Of a stretch of DNA of 43,725 bases, positions 23,236 to 33,868 are shown one piece after another (the stretch's first letter is position 1; each line of letters begins with the position of its first letter). The stretch covers positions 1 to 43,725 of the forward strand of contig MU624595.1 of the NCBI GenBank assembly GCA_025349905.2. Reading direction: 5' to 3'. A program made the position numbers and the translations under genes. Source of the DNA: Blastocladiella britannica. Taxonomy: Eukaryota > Blastocladiomycota > Blastocladiomycetes > Blastocladiales > Blastocladiaceae. The notes under the pieces were generated by a model, which was not told the origin of the DNA, searched no databases, and worked only from the letters and a program-made list of their open reading frames with translations.

Positions 23236-26200
23236 ATGTCCTCGTCCGTCTCGTCCCCGCCGCCGCCGCCGGCGTCCATGTACCCGCTCGCGGAACCGAT
23301 GCCCGGGACCTCGACATCGTCGTCTCCGACACCTTCTTCGTCGGCGCCCATGTATCCACCTGCGGAGCCAATGCCCACTGCGACGACCGCGGCCCCAATG
23401 TACCCGCTCGCTGAACCCGTTTCGGTGACCACCACGCCGACTCTGGCCCAGTCGACTAATATGACACTGACATCGCCCTCGTCTTCGCTGGCCACCACCC
23501 CCTCCGTCTTGCACCCGGCCATCAAGCGCTCAGCCGATGACGTTGCCCGCGCCGAGGCCGAGGAGGAGGAGGAGAATGGGTACGTTGTCCCTCGTCGTCG
23601 TACTAAATGCGTTGCCTTATTGACTTTTTTTTTTCTCACTCGCCCTATTTAAACAGCGACCCCGCCCTCAACGGCACCACCGTCGCAGCCTCTGCTGCCC
23701 CGACGCCGCTGGCCATGCTCGCTGGCGTTCTGGCGGCTGCCGTGGACTCTTCGCCGGCCGAGGCTCTGATGCCCGCCGCCAAGCGCGCAAAGCTGGAACC
23801 TTCTTCTATTTCTGCTTCTCTTGCGATGGCACCGGCGCCCATCATTGTGGAGACCACCTCTTCTTCCGCCGCCGTTTCGGTCGTCGTGGATGTGCCTGTT
23901 GCGGATGTGCCTGCCATTTCCAACGGCTTCACAGCTCCTCTGGCGGAAGATGCCCCAGAATCCGTGGAGAACATGCAGCCATTGCAGCACCTGCCGCACG
24001 ACGATCCCATGGACGTGGACGACCCGACAGCTGCCGCCGCCGCCGCCGCCGCGAATGTCGTCACCATGGAGACCACCAGCTCGACTGCCGTTCCCTCTGC
24101 CAGCCCGACGGGCCCGCTCACACCCACGTCCCTGTCGGCCATGACGTCATCGGCGTCGCCAGCCGCCGAGCGGTCCAACGAGCCGCCATTCCACCCGACC
24201 ATGGAAGCCTTTTCGGCGTTTGGCGGCGACTTGGAGTCGGCGGTGGTTCCTGTCGCTGCCGCTTCGCCGCCGGTCAAGCACGAGCACGTGGAGGCGGCGC
24301 CTGTTGCGGCAGCAGTACCAACTGTCGCGCCCGTAACAGCACAGTCGACTATTCCGGCGGCTCCCGTGCTTCACCCGGTGCACGCATCCGCGGACTTTGA
24401 AAGCGACTATTCGGCTACGCCCATGACCACCGCTTCTACGTCGCTCGCGAGCGTGCTCGACCCGGCCCCACAGCACCACCCTGACGTGCTCTCGGCCATG
24501 AATGCCACATCTCACTCTTCCCTTGCGTCCGCCCCTTTGACCACTCCCCAGGTACTCCATTTTTTTTCAATCTTCCGACTAAAAAAAGGAGTATTCAAAC
24601 AGCAATAAAAACAATTTAGAATGGACAGCTCCCACCGTCTGGAACTGCCAATGCAACACGTCCGATGACCCCGGCGTACCACAAGCACATGACGGCGGCG
24701 ATTCGCGCCATTCGCAAGCTCAAGGACGCCGAGCCGTTCAAGGACCCGGTGGACCCGATCCGGCTCAACATCCCCGACTACCCGCTGATTGTCAAGAACC
24801 CCATGGACCTCAGCACCATTTCGGACAAGCTCTCGCGCCGCGTGTACGCGACGGTCGAGGAGCTCGACCACGACTTCCAGTTGATGGTGGACAACTGCAT
24901 CCGGTACAATGGCGACCAGTCGGTGTACGCGGCGTCGGCTCGCAAAATGCGGCTCTCGTTTGACAAGCAGCTGGAACGACTGACCGCCGTGGACATGGCG
25001 CCGCACCTGCCGCCGACCCCGCGCCCGTTGCCCGGATCCGCGTTTGCCGCCGGATCGGCGCACGCCTCGCCGCACGCGTCGCCGTCCCCCACGATCTCTC
25101 GCCAGGCCGCGGCGGCCGCTGCGGCCGCCAACGCCGCCGCATTTGCGCATAGCCACGCCGGGTCGTCGCCCAGCTCGGACTTGGACGCGGCGCTGTCGGT
25201 CGTCAAGGAACTGTTCAAAAAGACCCACATCAAGCTGGCCGGACCGTTCCTCGCGCCCGTCGACCGCAGCGTGCCTTCGTACTACGAGACCATCAAGTCG
25301 CCCATGGACTTTGGGACCATTCGGTCACGGCTCGAGCAGGGCGGGTACTATGCCGACTCGGCACAGGTGCTGGCTGACTGCCGACAGGTGTTTACCAACT
25401 GCTCGCTGTTCAATGCGCCCGGGTCGGTCGTGTACGGCATGGGCAAGCAGACCGAGACGGTGTTTCGGCACGCGTGGGAGCGCAAGTTTGGTGGTGGTGG
25501 ACAGGCCCAACACCGGCACGGCGGCAATGCGACACCGGCGGCCGTGGTGGGTGGGCCTGCGGCTGCACTGGCCAAGGCGCCGACGCCCCGGCCCAAGAAA
25601 TCGCGCCGCACTACCCCCGCGCCGTCCAAGCTCGGCGGCAGTTCGTCGCGCGACTCGGGGTCGGACGACTCGGGGTCCGAGGAAGGACGGACCGCGCGGT
25701 CGCAGATTGCGGCGCTGCGACAGTCGATTGGATTGCTCCAGAGCCAGCTCGACCAGTGCATTGCCGAGCACCGCATCAGCAAGCGCAAGCGCCGCGACGC
25801 GTACACTCTGCCGTCGCACTCGTACGCAGCGCCGCCCGCGCCCCCCGTCGCGCGCCGTGGCAGCAACGCCGTGTCATCGTCCTCTGGTGGCCGGAGCGGC
25901 GGCGGTGGTGGCGGCGGTGGTCGGTCGCGCGCTTCGGCGCCCGCTCGCGCTCACCCTGCTCCCAAAACAGCCGCACCCGCACCGCCCGCGATGGCCGCGG
26001 CGCCGCCGCCGCCGCCACCACCACCGGTGGTGCCCGCGGTTGAGGTCACCTGGGACATGAAGCGCGAAATCAGCGAGCGCATGGGCGACTTGCCGCCCGA
26101 GAAGCAGGTGATGGCGGCCGAAATCATTCGCGCGGCCATGCCCAACATGCCCACCAATGCCGCCAACGAGATCGAACTCGATATCTCGGTCCTGGAGAAC

Positions 26201-26653
26201 TCGACGCTGTACGCGCTGTGGCAGCTGGTAGCGACTGCTGCACCTCTTGTAATGATGGCTGCTGCTGCTCCCGCATCTGCTGCACCGCTGGGAGTGGCAG
26301 AGCTTTTGGCTGCCGACCCGACCCAGGCTCCGGGTGCTGCAGCGGCGGCACCCAGCTCGCTGGCGGCGGCGCTGTCCTCGGGGTCGGTGGCCGCGGCGAT
26401 CGCGGCGTTACCGGCGGCGATCGGCACCTCTTCCGACCTCGCGCACGTGCCTCCATCCTTGTCGCCATCGGACCCGTCGGCGTCGCTGGCGGTGGCGCAG
26501 CAGCACGGGCACCACCACCACTATCACCACGCGCACGGGAACGCAGGGCACGGCGGCCGTGGGCAAAAGCCGCCCGTGTCGCTGTCCAAGCAGCTCGAGG
26601 CGTCGGACGAAGAGGAGGAGAGCGAGGGCTCGAGCGAGAGCGAGTCAGAGTGA
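23236..26653 (+). CDS. BET-family double-bromodomain protein (Bdf1-like), 1090 aa
   Basis: Exons 23236-23579, 23657-24551, 24620-26653. BET proteins read acetylated histones and recruit transcription machinery. Bromodomain 1 is about 429-535, with the acetyl-lysine-binding Asn in IRYNGD (N510). Bromodomain 2 is about 597-705, with FNAP (N678). Both keep the PMD..TI helix start (NPMDLSTI, SPMDFGTI). The WPF shelf reads EPF and GPF, losing the Trp in both, much as one yeast Bdf1 domain does. The extraterminal (ET/NET) domain is about 887-950 (TWDMKREISERMGDLPPEKQ). The protein ends in an acidic Ser tail. The N-terminus has three copies of a MYPLAEPMP-like motif and an Ala/Ser/Pro-rich 400-residue region. 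It shares an upstream interval with kinesin-4. Confidence 0.95.
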
Positions 26654-26722
26654 TTTTGTCTTCATTTTTGTGTGTGCCATTGTTTTTCCGATTTTTGAAG
26701 AGCCCAATTATTTATTACATAT

Positions 26723-27877
26723 ATGTCGTCGCTACGCGCGAAGATCTCGGCCGTGTATCTGCGCGCACTGGCCAATGGAAACGTTGTTTTTGCGCCGACG
26801 ACGAAGCGGACGGTCGCGGACTCTGTGACTGGTTTGCAAGTACGGCTATTACGCGTGTTTGTGGAGCACGACGACGATGGTAATGGTCCTATGAATACAG
26901 TTTTGCGTGCTGATTGCACCGTCGCTCGCGAAAAAGCCCGGCGGCCGCGCCTCACCACTGCCGACCTCAGCGGGAGCCGTTGCTCCTGCTCGACCCAACC
27001 CGTTTCTGCCGTACGACCCGGCACTGTGGGTTGCTGACATTCTTCCTGGAAACACGCACGTCTTGTTGCTTAACAAGTTTCCGGTGATTGCCGACCATGT
27101 TTTGGTCGTGACCAAAGGTATCATTGCTGGTTGGTACTGGTTGAGCTTGATGGTAACGATAATTGCTCCAGACTTTATGGACCAGGACGAGCCCATGAGC
27201 TTAGCGGACGTGGCGGCAACACTGGTCACACTGGGCGCCATGGATCCGGCGGACCATGCGCTGGCGTTTTACAATTGTGGGCGTGAGAGCGGATCGAGGT
27301 ATACCTTACTTCTGGGCTTGTCAAATAGGGTCTGTAACTCATGACGACGAATGAGCAACACAGCCAACCGCACCGGCACGTCCAAGTGTTTCCGAACGCG
27401 TCTCCCGTGCCTATGGACGCGCTAATTCGATCAGTTCCAGACCACCATCTCGGTATGTCTGTCACGACTTCTATGTGGAATGCGTCGATTCCTGACGTCC
27501 AATGCAAAATAGACACGATCGAGCGGCTTCCTTTCCACCACCGCCTGACCCGCCGTCGCACCGATGCCAGCGAATCCTCGGACAAGGAAGCGCTGGAGTT
27601 GCATGCTGCGTACACGGGCCACTTGCACGCGCTTGCTGCCGCGATTGGATTCACACCCACAACAACCGGGTCGGTGCTGCCGCACAATGTGCTGCTGACG
27701 CGCGACTGGATGCTGGTGGTCCCACGGTCGCGATCGCACTCGACGACCGAGCCGCGGATCGGACTCAATGCGGTCGCGTATGCGGGGAGCGTGCTGGTGA
27801 CGAGCGAGGGGGCCGCGGACGGATTGGTCGGGAGGGTCGGGGATGTGGTGTGCGAGTGCGCGTATCCCCGCGTGTGA
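26723..27877 (+). CDS. Ap4A phosphorylase / ATP adenylyltransferase (Apa1/2 type), 304 aa
   Basis: Exons 26723-26839, 26901-27117, 27172-27298, 27364-27452, 27513-27877; all five joins keep frame (305 codons with stop). The enzyme splits diadenosine tetraphosphate with phosphate into ATP and ADP in the cytosol. Diagnostic features are APSLAKKP, NPFLPYDP, HVLLLNKFPVIADHVLVVTK, LAFYNCGRESGS, and the HIT-like catalytic motif QPHRHVQVFP (His157-x-His159-x-Gln161, where the second His is expected to be the nucleophile). Length is slightly below yeast Apa1 (321). It starts 69 bp after the BET stop codon on the same strand. Start choice is the first ATG with the expected N-terminal helix. Confidence 0.93.
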
Positions 27878-28045
27878 GTCGATTTGAGTCAACAATGAGT
27901 TGGTGGTTCGGTAGATGGGTAGTCGCTCCGACTCGATGTTGACGATGGCACTGACGCGTACCCGTCCTGCTATAACGCAATACAATGGGCGAGGTACTGC
28001 AACACAAGCTCACTCTTTCAAAACTCTTGAAAAAAACTGAAAAAA

Positions 28046-28932
28046 ATGACTTCACTGTATCACGGCCACGTCGCCGGCCACGTGCTAGCCTACGCGGGTG
28101 CCCGATGCCGCACCCTCGACGTCGCACTTGCGCTCATGCACGTCCTGCCCGCGTTCGAGCAACCCAGCACGGTCCATGCAGTACTTTCGCGTGAGTTTCG
28201 CGAGCTCGCCCCAAAACAAGCCTTACCTCTTGCCGTCACGTACGGCCACATGTCAGGCGTCGCACTGTACCCAAAGGCAGCCGTGGAGCCCGTAGCGTGG
28301 TCACTCCTCGAGACTGCTGCCAAGGTTGGAAACAACGATCTCATACAAAAGTACCTCCATGCCTGGATTGGCAAAGAACACAATGGAAAGGACACGAAGC
28401 TGTTCTTATTAGCCCTTAAAGCCAGCCATATCGTAGTGCTTGAATGGTTCAGAACCCACGATCGCGTCCATGAGAGCATCAAAGAGTGCATGGCAAAGAA
28501 ATACAGCCTCGCGTGCCTGAAATGGGCCAAGACCCACGACTACCTCTCGATCGCAGCTGACGTGTTGGTCATCAAGGGACTCGCCCAAAACCAACTGGAC
28601 ACGGTGGAGTGGGCAACGAAGGACATGTCAAGCAGTGAGCTGCTGGACATGCTCAATCCAAATGCTCTTGTTAACCATCTCAGCAAGCTACAGTGCAAGT
28701 GCTTGGACTGGTGGTGGGCTCATGGACCCCAATTTCCCTTGCCCAATGATTTCTGTACTATTGCTGATAACTCCCAGAGGTAGAGGATTCTACTTGGTCT
28801 AAAACTGTCAATGCTGCGCTGCTCAGTATGTATCGCTGGTAGAATGGACAGCTCGGGCTTAAGTTACAAGAATTTAATGAGACTGGACAACTGATCGCGC
28901 GATGTGGATATTTGCCTGCGCTGTCTTTGTGA
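28046..28932 (+). pseudogene. Broken Trp-rich ankyrin-like repeat gene
   Basis: A clean frame from the ATG at 28046 to a TAG at 28781-28783 gives 245 residues. The N-terminus (YHGHVAGHVLAYAG, MHVLPAFEQPS) parallels that of the intact gene at 980-2731, which is 583 residues. Repeats visible are VVLEWFRTHD, CLKWAKTHD and CLDWWWAHG. Coding-like family sequence continues in the next frame from about 28774 (frameshift), reaching ..YRW, then an in-frame TAG at 28840-28842, then NGQLGLKLQEF.. to a TGA at 28930. Family members have a second Trp where the TAG sits. It could still make a short 245-residue protein. No promoter is evident in the 168 bp upstream. Confidence 0.65.
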
Positions 28933-29189
28933 CGATCATGGTGTCACATGTGGTGGAACTTGGTGGAATGTTGGCCATGGTCACCTAACCAACGAAGGCA
29001 GTGGAAGAGTGGGGTATAAAAGGGACGCTCGCGACCAGTGCCGCGTCCTGGGCTCTGGGTCGCGAGTCACTTATATTGACTAAAATATAAGTTGTATTAA
29101 ACCAGAAACCTCTTAGTCTTTCCCACCGACCCAGATCGCAGTGCCTCTCTGAGCGACGAACGTCACACGTGCTTGACTTGTCAGGCCCT
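28933..29189 (+). promoter_or_regulatory. Strong TATA box and hairpin upstream of the ARM-like gene; possible solo LTR
   Basis: TATAAAAG at 29015-29022 is the best TATA box in the window. At 29069-29092 is a perfect 9-bp inverted repeat (ACTTATATT / AATATAAGT) with a 6-nt loop. The arrangement of TATA, GC-rich leader, AT-rich hairpin and a TG-rich left flank resembles a solo LTR, but I could not define ends or a target-site duplication. It may simply be the promoter and 5' UTR of the gene starting at 29190. Confidence 0.35.
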
Positions 29190-30590
29190 ATGGTGCTGCA
29201 TTTGGTGGGCCTGGTCAGTCCCAACTGGGTCATGGGCATTAGTGCTGACAATGGCAGTACCAAGGACTATGCACAAGAGATTTATGCTGCCATGCTAAAT
29301 TTCGGCCCTTTGAAAAACTGCCACCTTGAGAAATCGTGCGCTGCTATTGCACAAGAGTTCATGTTCCTTGCTTGCCTGGAAGGGTTCAGTAACATGGCTG
29401 AATGTGCCTGGTCACCGCACGGGCTTCCTGGGGATTTCAGCCTTGAGCTGGACCAGTTTCTCAATGAAGATGGTCCATGCTTGCCTCTTTTCTTTTGCCA
29501 TACAGTTTTTTTTGCTCACTTCTCTCCTTTTTAGAGATGGTCTTGATGAATATAACCAGCGTATCGTTCCCCTTGGCAGCCTTAATTGGATCATGTCACT
29601 GGTCCACAGCAGTGATATGAACACTGCTTCGCTTGGTGCTCAGATCCTCCTTCATGTCATTACTCAGTGCCTTGCTACTATTGACGCGTCTCGTTACCCT
29701 GGTGTTACATTTAGAGTTGTTCAACCATTTTCACTCGCTGCAGTCTCTGCTGGTCCACATTGATACGTTATGGGACATTGCCAAGGTCATTATTGGAGTC
29801 AGACCTTGGTACTTGCACGATATCGTCCACTCGGATTTCCTCAAGAGCATTGTCATTGGTTATGGTCAACTGTCTGGCCAATATTACTTGAATGAAACTG
29901 CAGCAGTTGTGACTGATCTGTACTGATGGGTCATCTTCACATACACTGCCCCTGGACTTGCTCTTGATTTCGCGAGCACTGCCATTGCTCTTTGCTGCCA
30001 CGCGAGTCTCGATCAGTCGATCATCGTTTCCATGATGGACCTCCTGAACCTGACTGCAATGAGCGCATTGCTTGCACATTTGGATATTCCTGCCTTTTAT
30101 GCTGGCACCATTGCTTCGCCTGGCTTCAGCAATGCCGATCGCATCGTTGCATTGTATAATCTACTGGGCCTTCCAAACAAATTGGTGGATCCGAACAATA
30201 ATTGCAATTTGACTTTCCAATGTGGATGCGCACTGGTCTCCGCCGGTGGCTGGGACCAACTTTGGGACGTTGTTCACAACGCAGATGGCCAGAATTTATC
30301 GTATCTCCTCCAGACGGTTCACGTGCATTGTTTTGGCAAACCTGATTTTCTCGCGGGCATGGCAGTGCCTCACGCTTGACTGGTGCGCCTGATTCCTTGA
30401 GCACTGTGGCCAAAGGTGGCCCATCACAGACGCGGGTGGGTCCATGATTGTGACGAACCTGGCGCGATGGAATGGTGGGACTGTGCGCTTGGTTGAGGAA
30501 CTCGACGCGCTGCAGGCCTTTCCCAACGAGCTGTTGCTTGTGAACCTGCGGCTGTTGATGAGTGCCGCTGACGTCCTTGACCTGCAGTAG
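29190..30590 (+). pseudogene. ARM-repeat (importin-alpha-like) gene, status uncertain
   Basis: Coding-like sequence with visibly lower GC at third positions than its neighbours. Likely exons include 29190-29472, 29537 to about 29655-29703, about 29744-29919 and 29977-30379, with a further coding-like block about 30393-30590 in another frame. The introns at 29473-29536 and 29920-29976 keep frame, and the latter removes an in-frame TGA; the middle join is ambiguous. Segments such as NWVMGISADNG and TLWDIAKVIIGV recall the 'WALGNIAGD' and 'WTISNIIAG' helices of importin-alpha ARM repeats, but conservation is weak and no acidic or IBB region is seen. It could be a divergent cargo adaptor, an unrelated helical protein, or a decaying copy. 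Confidence 0.35.
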
Positions 30591-30679
30591 ACTGCGAACA
30601 CTGCATGCCGGCCGATGTGCCTTGTTCTGTTCCAGTTTATGAAGGCCGTAGAGAGCACGTGTCTTGATTCCACTGCATG

Positions 30680-30884
30680 TCAATCGAAACACAACTTGTC
30701 GTCGTGTGCGCAGTGCACTGAGTGGTGGTCGAGTTTGACTTGATTTTTTTCGCAATATACATGTGTTTTTATTTTCTGTTCTTCAGCGATCAGCACGACC
30801 GCGTCGCCAGCGCCGAGCTTGAATTCCTCGGGCAACACTACCTTGTTCTGGCCAGGTGTCCTCATCCAATCCAACTTGAGTAAT
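30680..30884 (-). other. Short coding-like fragment
   Basis: A minus-strand stretch just downstream of the LPMO-like gene encodes a plausible peptide (LDWMRTPGQNKVVLPEEF, then KLGAGDAVVLIAEE) preceded by an acceptor-like TACTCAAG. It is reminiscent of the C-terminal end of an RCK-type ion-channel regulatory domain, but is too short to assign. It may be a leftover last exon or chance. Confidence 0.15.
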
Positions 30885-30978
30885 AAAAGAAGCGCGTTGT
30901 CCAGATCAAAATGTCTAGTGAAATCGGTGTATGTATATATTTCGAAAACGGGTACTAAAAACAGGGAGCGTTCTTGGT

Positions 30979-32201
30979 CTAGTGCGATCCGTGGCTGTGA
31001 CCGCGGTGACCGCGAAGTAGGCCGTTGGCCTTGGACGACCGCTGGTAGGTGTTGGCCACAGGGTCGGGCGACGGACGCGGGGTCGCGATCGTCACCTTGG
31101 CCGCGGTCGCGGTCTTGGAGGCCGTGGTGGTCTTGGACACGACGGGCGCGGCGACCTTGGCAGCGGCGGGTGCGGCGGCCTTGGCAGCGGCTGCCTTGAA
31201 CTGGGCCGGGCTCGCGTTCAGGGACTGAGCAAACGAGTCGGGGGTACCGCCGTTCTGGTCCCAGCACTGCTGCAGTGCCGAGGGAACACCGGTGTCGTAC
31301 TGGCCCGAGCAGCCCTCGGGGAAGCACGCGAGCGGCTCGGGGGCCTTGAAGTAGCTGTTTTTTGGAACGTGTCAGTCAAAACCATTCGGAGATTAGCTCA
31401 AAGAAATGAAAAACGTACCGGCACACGCCCTGGCTGGGGTCGTTGGACGCGTCGCCGGGCAGGAACACGGGGCACGCGGGCTTGGCCTCGGGGTCGGCGT
31501 AGTTGCCGCCCGACACCGTAAAGTCGTGGCAGCTGTACCAGTCCGAGACGCCGCGGAACTCGTCGCCTTGGTAGGCGCCACCGCCAAACCTATTCATTTT
31601 CATGTCAATGTCTTTTTTTCCAATGTAGAATGAAGCGAGTGATCGTACCACTTCCACTGGAACGTGTACTGCCCGTCAGCGACCCAGTCGGGGACGGTCC
31701 AGGTGGATGTGCACATGTACTCGTCGTCGCCGTACTCGTTGGGATCGCCGCCCAGCGAGTCGCCGACCGGGTTGTACGACGCACAGCCGCCGGCCTCGAA
31801 GCAGTTGTAGTGAATGATGTTGTTCTCAAAGTCGTCGTAGGTCTGGGCCGAGTCAAAGGGGACCAAGGCAAGAGAAATGAAGCCACCTGCTCATATTTTT
31901 TAGTTAGGAGGATCCGAAAATAGAAGCAAAAGGAAAGCGCACTTGGGTGGTTGTTGCGCGGCCATTGGAGAGGCACAACATCACCGCGGCCATAGGTGGC
32001 AGCCGAGGGACGGGCAGACTCCTTGCGGCCGTCCCAGCCGCACGGCGGGCACCACGATCCGCTGTTGAGCGCCGCGCACAGGTTCGAGTCACGGGCATTG
32101 GGTGTGGCCAAGAAGGAATGCGCGGACACAAGGCCGATCATCACGGTCAGCGCCAGGAGCACCATGTTGCTGTTGCTGTTGGAAGACGAAGAAGCAAGCA
32201 T
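30979..32201 (-). CDS. Secreted LPMO-like copper oxygenase (347 aa)
   Basis: Exons on the minus strand: 32201-31943, 31886-31649, 31589-31419, 31354-30979; joins keep frame. Residues 1-27 form a signal peptide (MVLLALTVMIGLVSA), leaving His28 as the new N-terminal residue, as needed for the histidine brace of lytic polysaccharide monooxygenases. A second His occurs in NNHPSG (His85, 57 residues later) and a possible axial aromatic in DWYSCHDF. The domain is Cys-rich (CPPCGW, CFEAGGC, CFPEGC), suggesting disulphides. The last about 100 residues are Ala/Lys/Thr-rich and end in a His-rich tail (GHRGHSHGSH). LPMOs oxidatively cut chitin or cellulose outside the cell. The AA family is not certain (AA11/AA16/AA17-like spacing), and substrate is unknown. 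Confidence 0.68.
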
Positions 32202-32437
32202 CTTGTATAAAATAAAGGAGCTTAATCAACGAGGGCAAGACGGAGACCAGAGTCGATGAATGGCGGGGGACCCGAGTATTTGTACCTGGACTGCCGCGGG
32301 CGCGGCTGCCATACATTCCGATGCGGTACCGAATGGAGAGTTTCAGCACGAGTCGGCAGCTCCACTCCTTTTTGTGGCAATCATGCATTTAAAATTGCGC
32401 AAGTCTGTCACGAGAATTCCCATAAAAAAAAACATGT

Positions 32438-32791
32438 TCATAGAAGCAATAAAAAATCAAATCGGAGCACCAGCAGGGTCGAAAATACGACCGGTGAAAG
32501 GCCTGCCCTAGCAAGAGTGAGCATATTTTGAGGGGTGCCAAATTGTGAAAAGCCGTTGCGACCTCGATATTCATAACGCTGGAGAGCGGCGGGAGCGCTC
32601 TGCCCTTGCGGTGGCTGCTGCTGCTGCGGGTTGTGATGGCGGGTGGACGCGGTTCCGAAAGATGCCATCGGCGCGATCCGATGCTCCTCCTGTCGCTGGG
32701 GGGTGGTCGTGGCCCTCTGCATGGCGAGCTCGGACTGCAGCCGCTGCTGCTGTTGCTGCTGGGCGGGAACAGTTGTATACAGTTTTCCCAT
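32438..32791 (-). CDS. Small Gln-rich hypothetical protein (117 aa)
   Basis: Open frame from an ATG at 32791 to a stop at 32438. The sequence begins MGKLYTTVPAQQ, has two Gln-rich runs and ends with hydrophobic residues. Base periodicity is plausible but no domain is recognised. It sits 65 bp from the divergent start of the TM gene at 32857. The Gln runs may only reflect CAG/CTG repeats, so this is a weak call. Confidence 0.3.
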   Translation of the reverse strand: MGKLYTTVPAQQQQQQRLQSELAMQRATTTPQRQEEHRIAPMASFGTASTRHHNPQQQQPPQGQSAPAALQRYEYRGRNGFSQFGTPQNMLTLARAGLSPVVFSTLLVLRFDFLLLL

Positions 32792-32856
32792 CCGCTCCTT
32801 TTGACAGAACGGCAAAAGATTTATCACAACTTCCCATTTATTGACAAAATAACGTT

Positions 32857-33605
32857 ATGCAAATCCACCGACGACCACCCGCACTCAGCGTCACGCTCCT
32901 GCTGGCGCTCGACCTAGCACTGCATGCATGGGCCCTCTCGCACCACGCGGCGCTGATCGCCAACCGGGCCGTGATCACCGCGATCGCGCCGTCCGTAGTC
33001 ACCGTCTTGGCCACCTGTCAATCGCTGGTCCTGGTCTCGTGCTTGGTACAGGCGATCCCGCTTGCATTGCCGGTGACGATGGGTTGGGTGCAGTTTGCCA
33101 TCTCACGTACGGCGATGCTCATTGCGCACCGCCACCGCCACCAGTCGTCAAAGAATAATGGATTGCTGGTCCGGGCAGCGCTCGCGCACACACATCCCGA
33201 CGCGATCCCGGCGCCTGCGTGGCGATGGCGGCGTGGTATTGTGATTGCGTGGTCTGCCGTGCTTGCCGTCAAAGTATATTTGTCTTTTACTGGATGAATG
33301 ATCAAATTCATTGAAATAAAAATATAAAGGTCCTGTCGCTGGGAATCGCCCTCTACATGATCCTGAGCCCATTGGCGGCCGTTCAGGTTGCTGCTGCCGC
33401 TGCCCTCTACACGTCCGATCCAAATGTTCCCGGTAACGCATATGATACGCTGTCCGCCGGGGCCACCGATACGCTGTTGCTGCTGGCGTCGGTGTCAGCG
33501 TGCACCGTGTGGGCGATTGTGCAATCGTGGGCGGCGTGTCGCGGGATCGGGCGCGGCGGGTTCTGGGCTCTTGGTGTGAGCAGTCGCGCTGAGAAACGTC
33601 AATAA
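32857..33605 (+). CDS. Orphan multi-TM protein (230 aa)
   Basis: Exons 32857-33273 and 33330-33605, with a 56-nt intron. Hydrophobic segments at about 10-28, 40-66, 70-90, 125-155 and 200-216 suggest four or five membrane passes; loops are short and rich in His and Arg (HRHRHQ). No family is recognised. A GTGAGC at the end of the second exon and a good GTAAGT..CACAG intron at 33694-33751 hint that the transcript may continue, but the phases I tried do not connect, so I end the gene at the first stop. Confidence 0.5.
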
Positions 33606-33868
33606 CTCTTGCTGGTTCGCTCTCTTATATTTTGGTGCTGCTGCCTTGTCAGCGACACCTTACCGGCGCCGTCCCTCTCGGATCTGATTGAGGTAAGTTT
33701 GCATCAACTGACCAGGGCAATTCCACGATCCCACGACCACAGGCCAAGCCAGCTCGCCCTCGTCCCGTCCCGTGCTCTCGGTTGCATAAGGTGGGAGCAG
33801 GACACGACCTCCGTTCACCTCGTCATCCCTTTCTGCAGCCCCAATCTTTCACACTGCCATACACAAGA
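33606..33868 (+). other. Intergenic stretch with an unassigned intron-like unit
   Basis: There is a strong donor (GAG|GTAAGT at about 33694), a CTGAC branch site and a CCACAG acceptor at about 33746-33751, with a short coding-like exon before it (DTLPAPSLSDLIE). I could not place it in either neighbouring gene. It may belong to a longer isoform of the TM gene or to a 5' UTR of the Cys-rich gene. Confidence 0.25.

Noticed and set aside
32080..32105. tRNA-like TTCGAGTC box
   Set aside because: Lies in the first exon of the LPMO-like gene, with no matching A box or cloverleaf; similar TTCGA hits at 8130 and 38550 are also coding. No tRNA genes were found.
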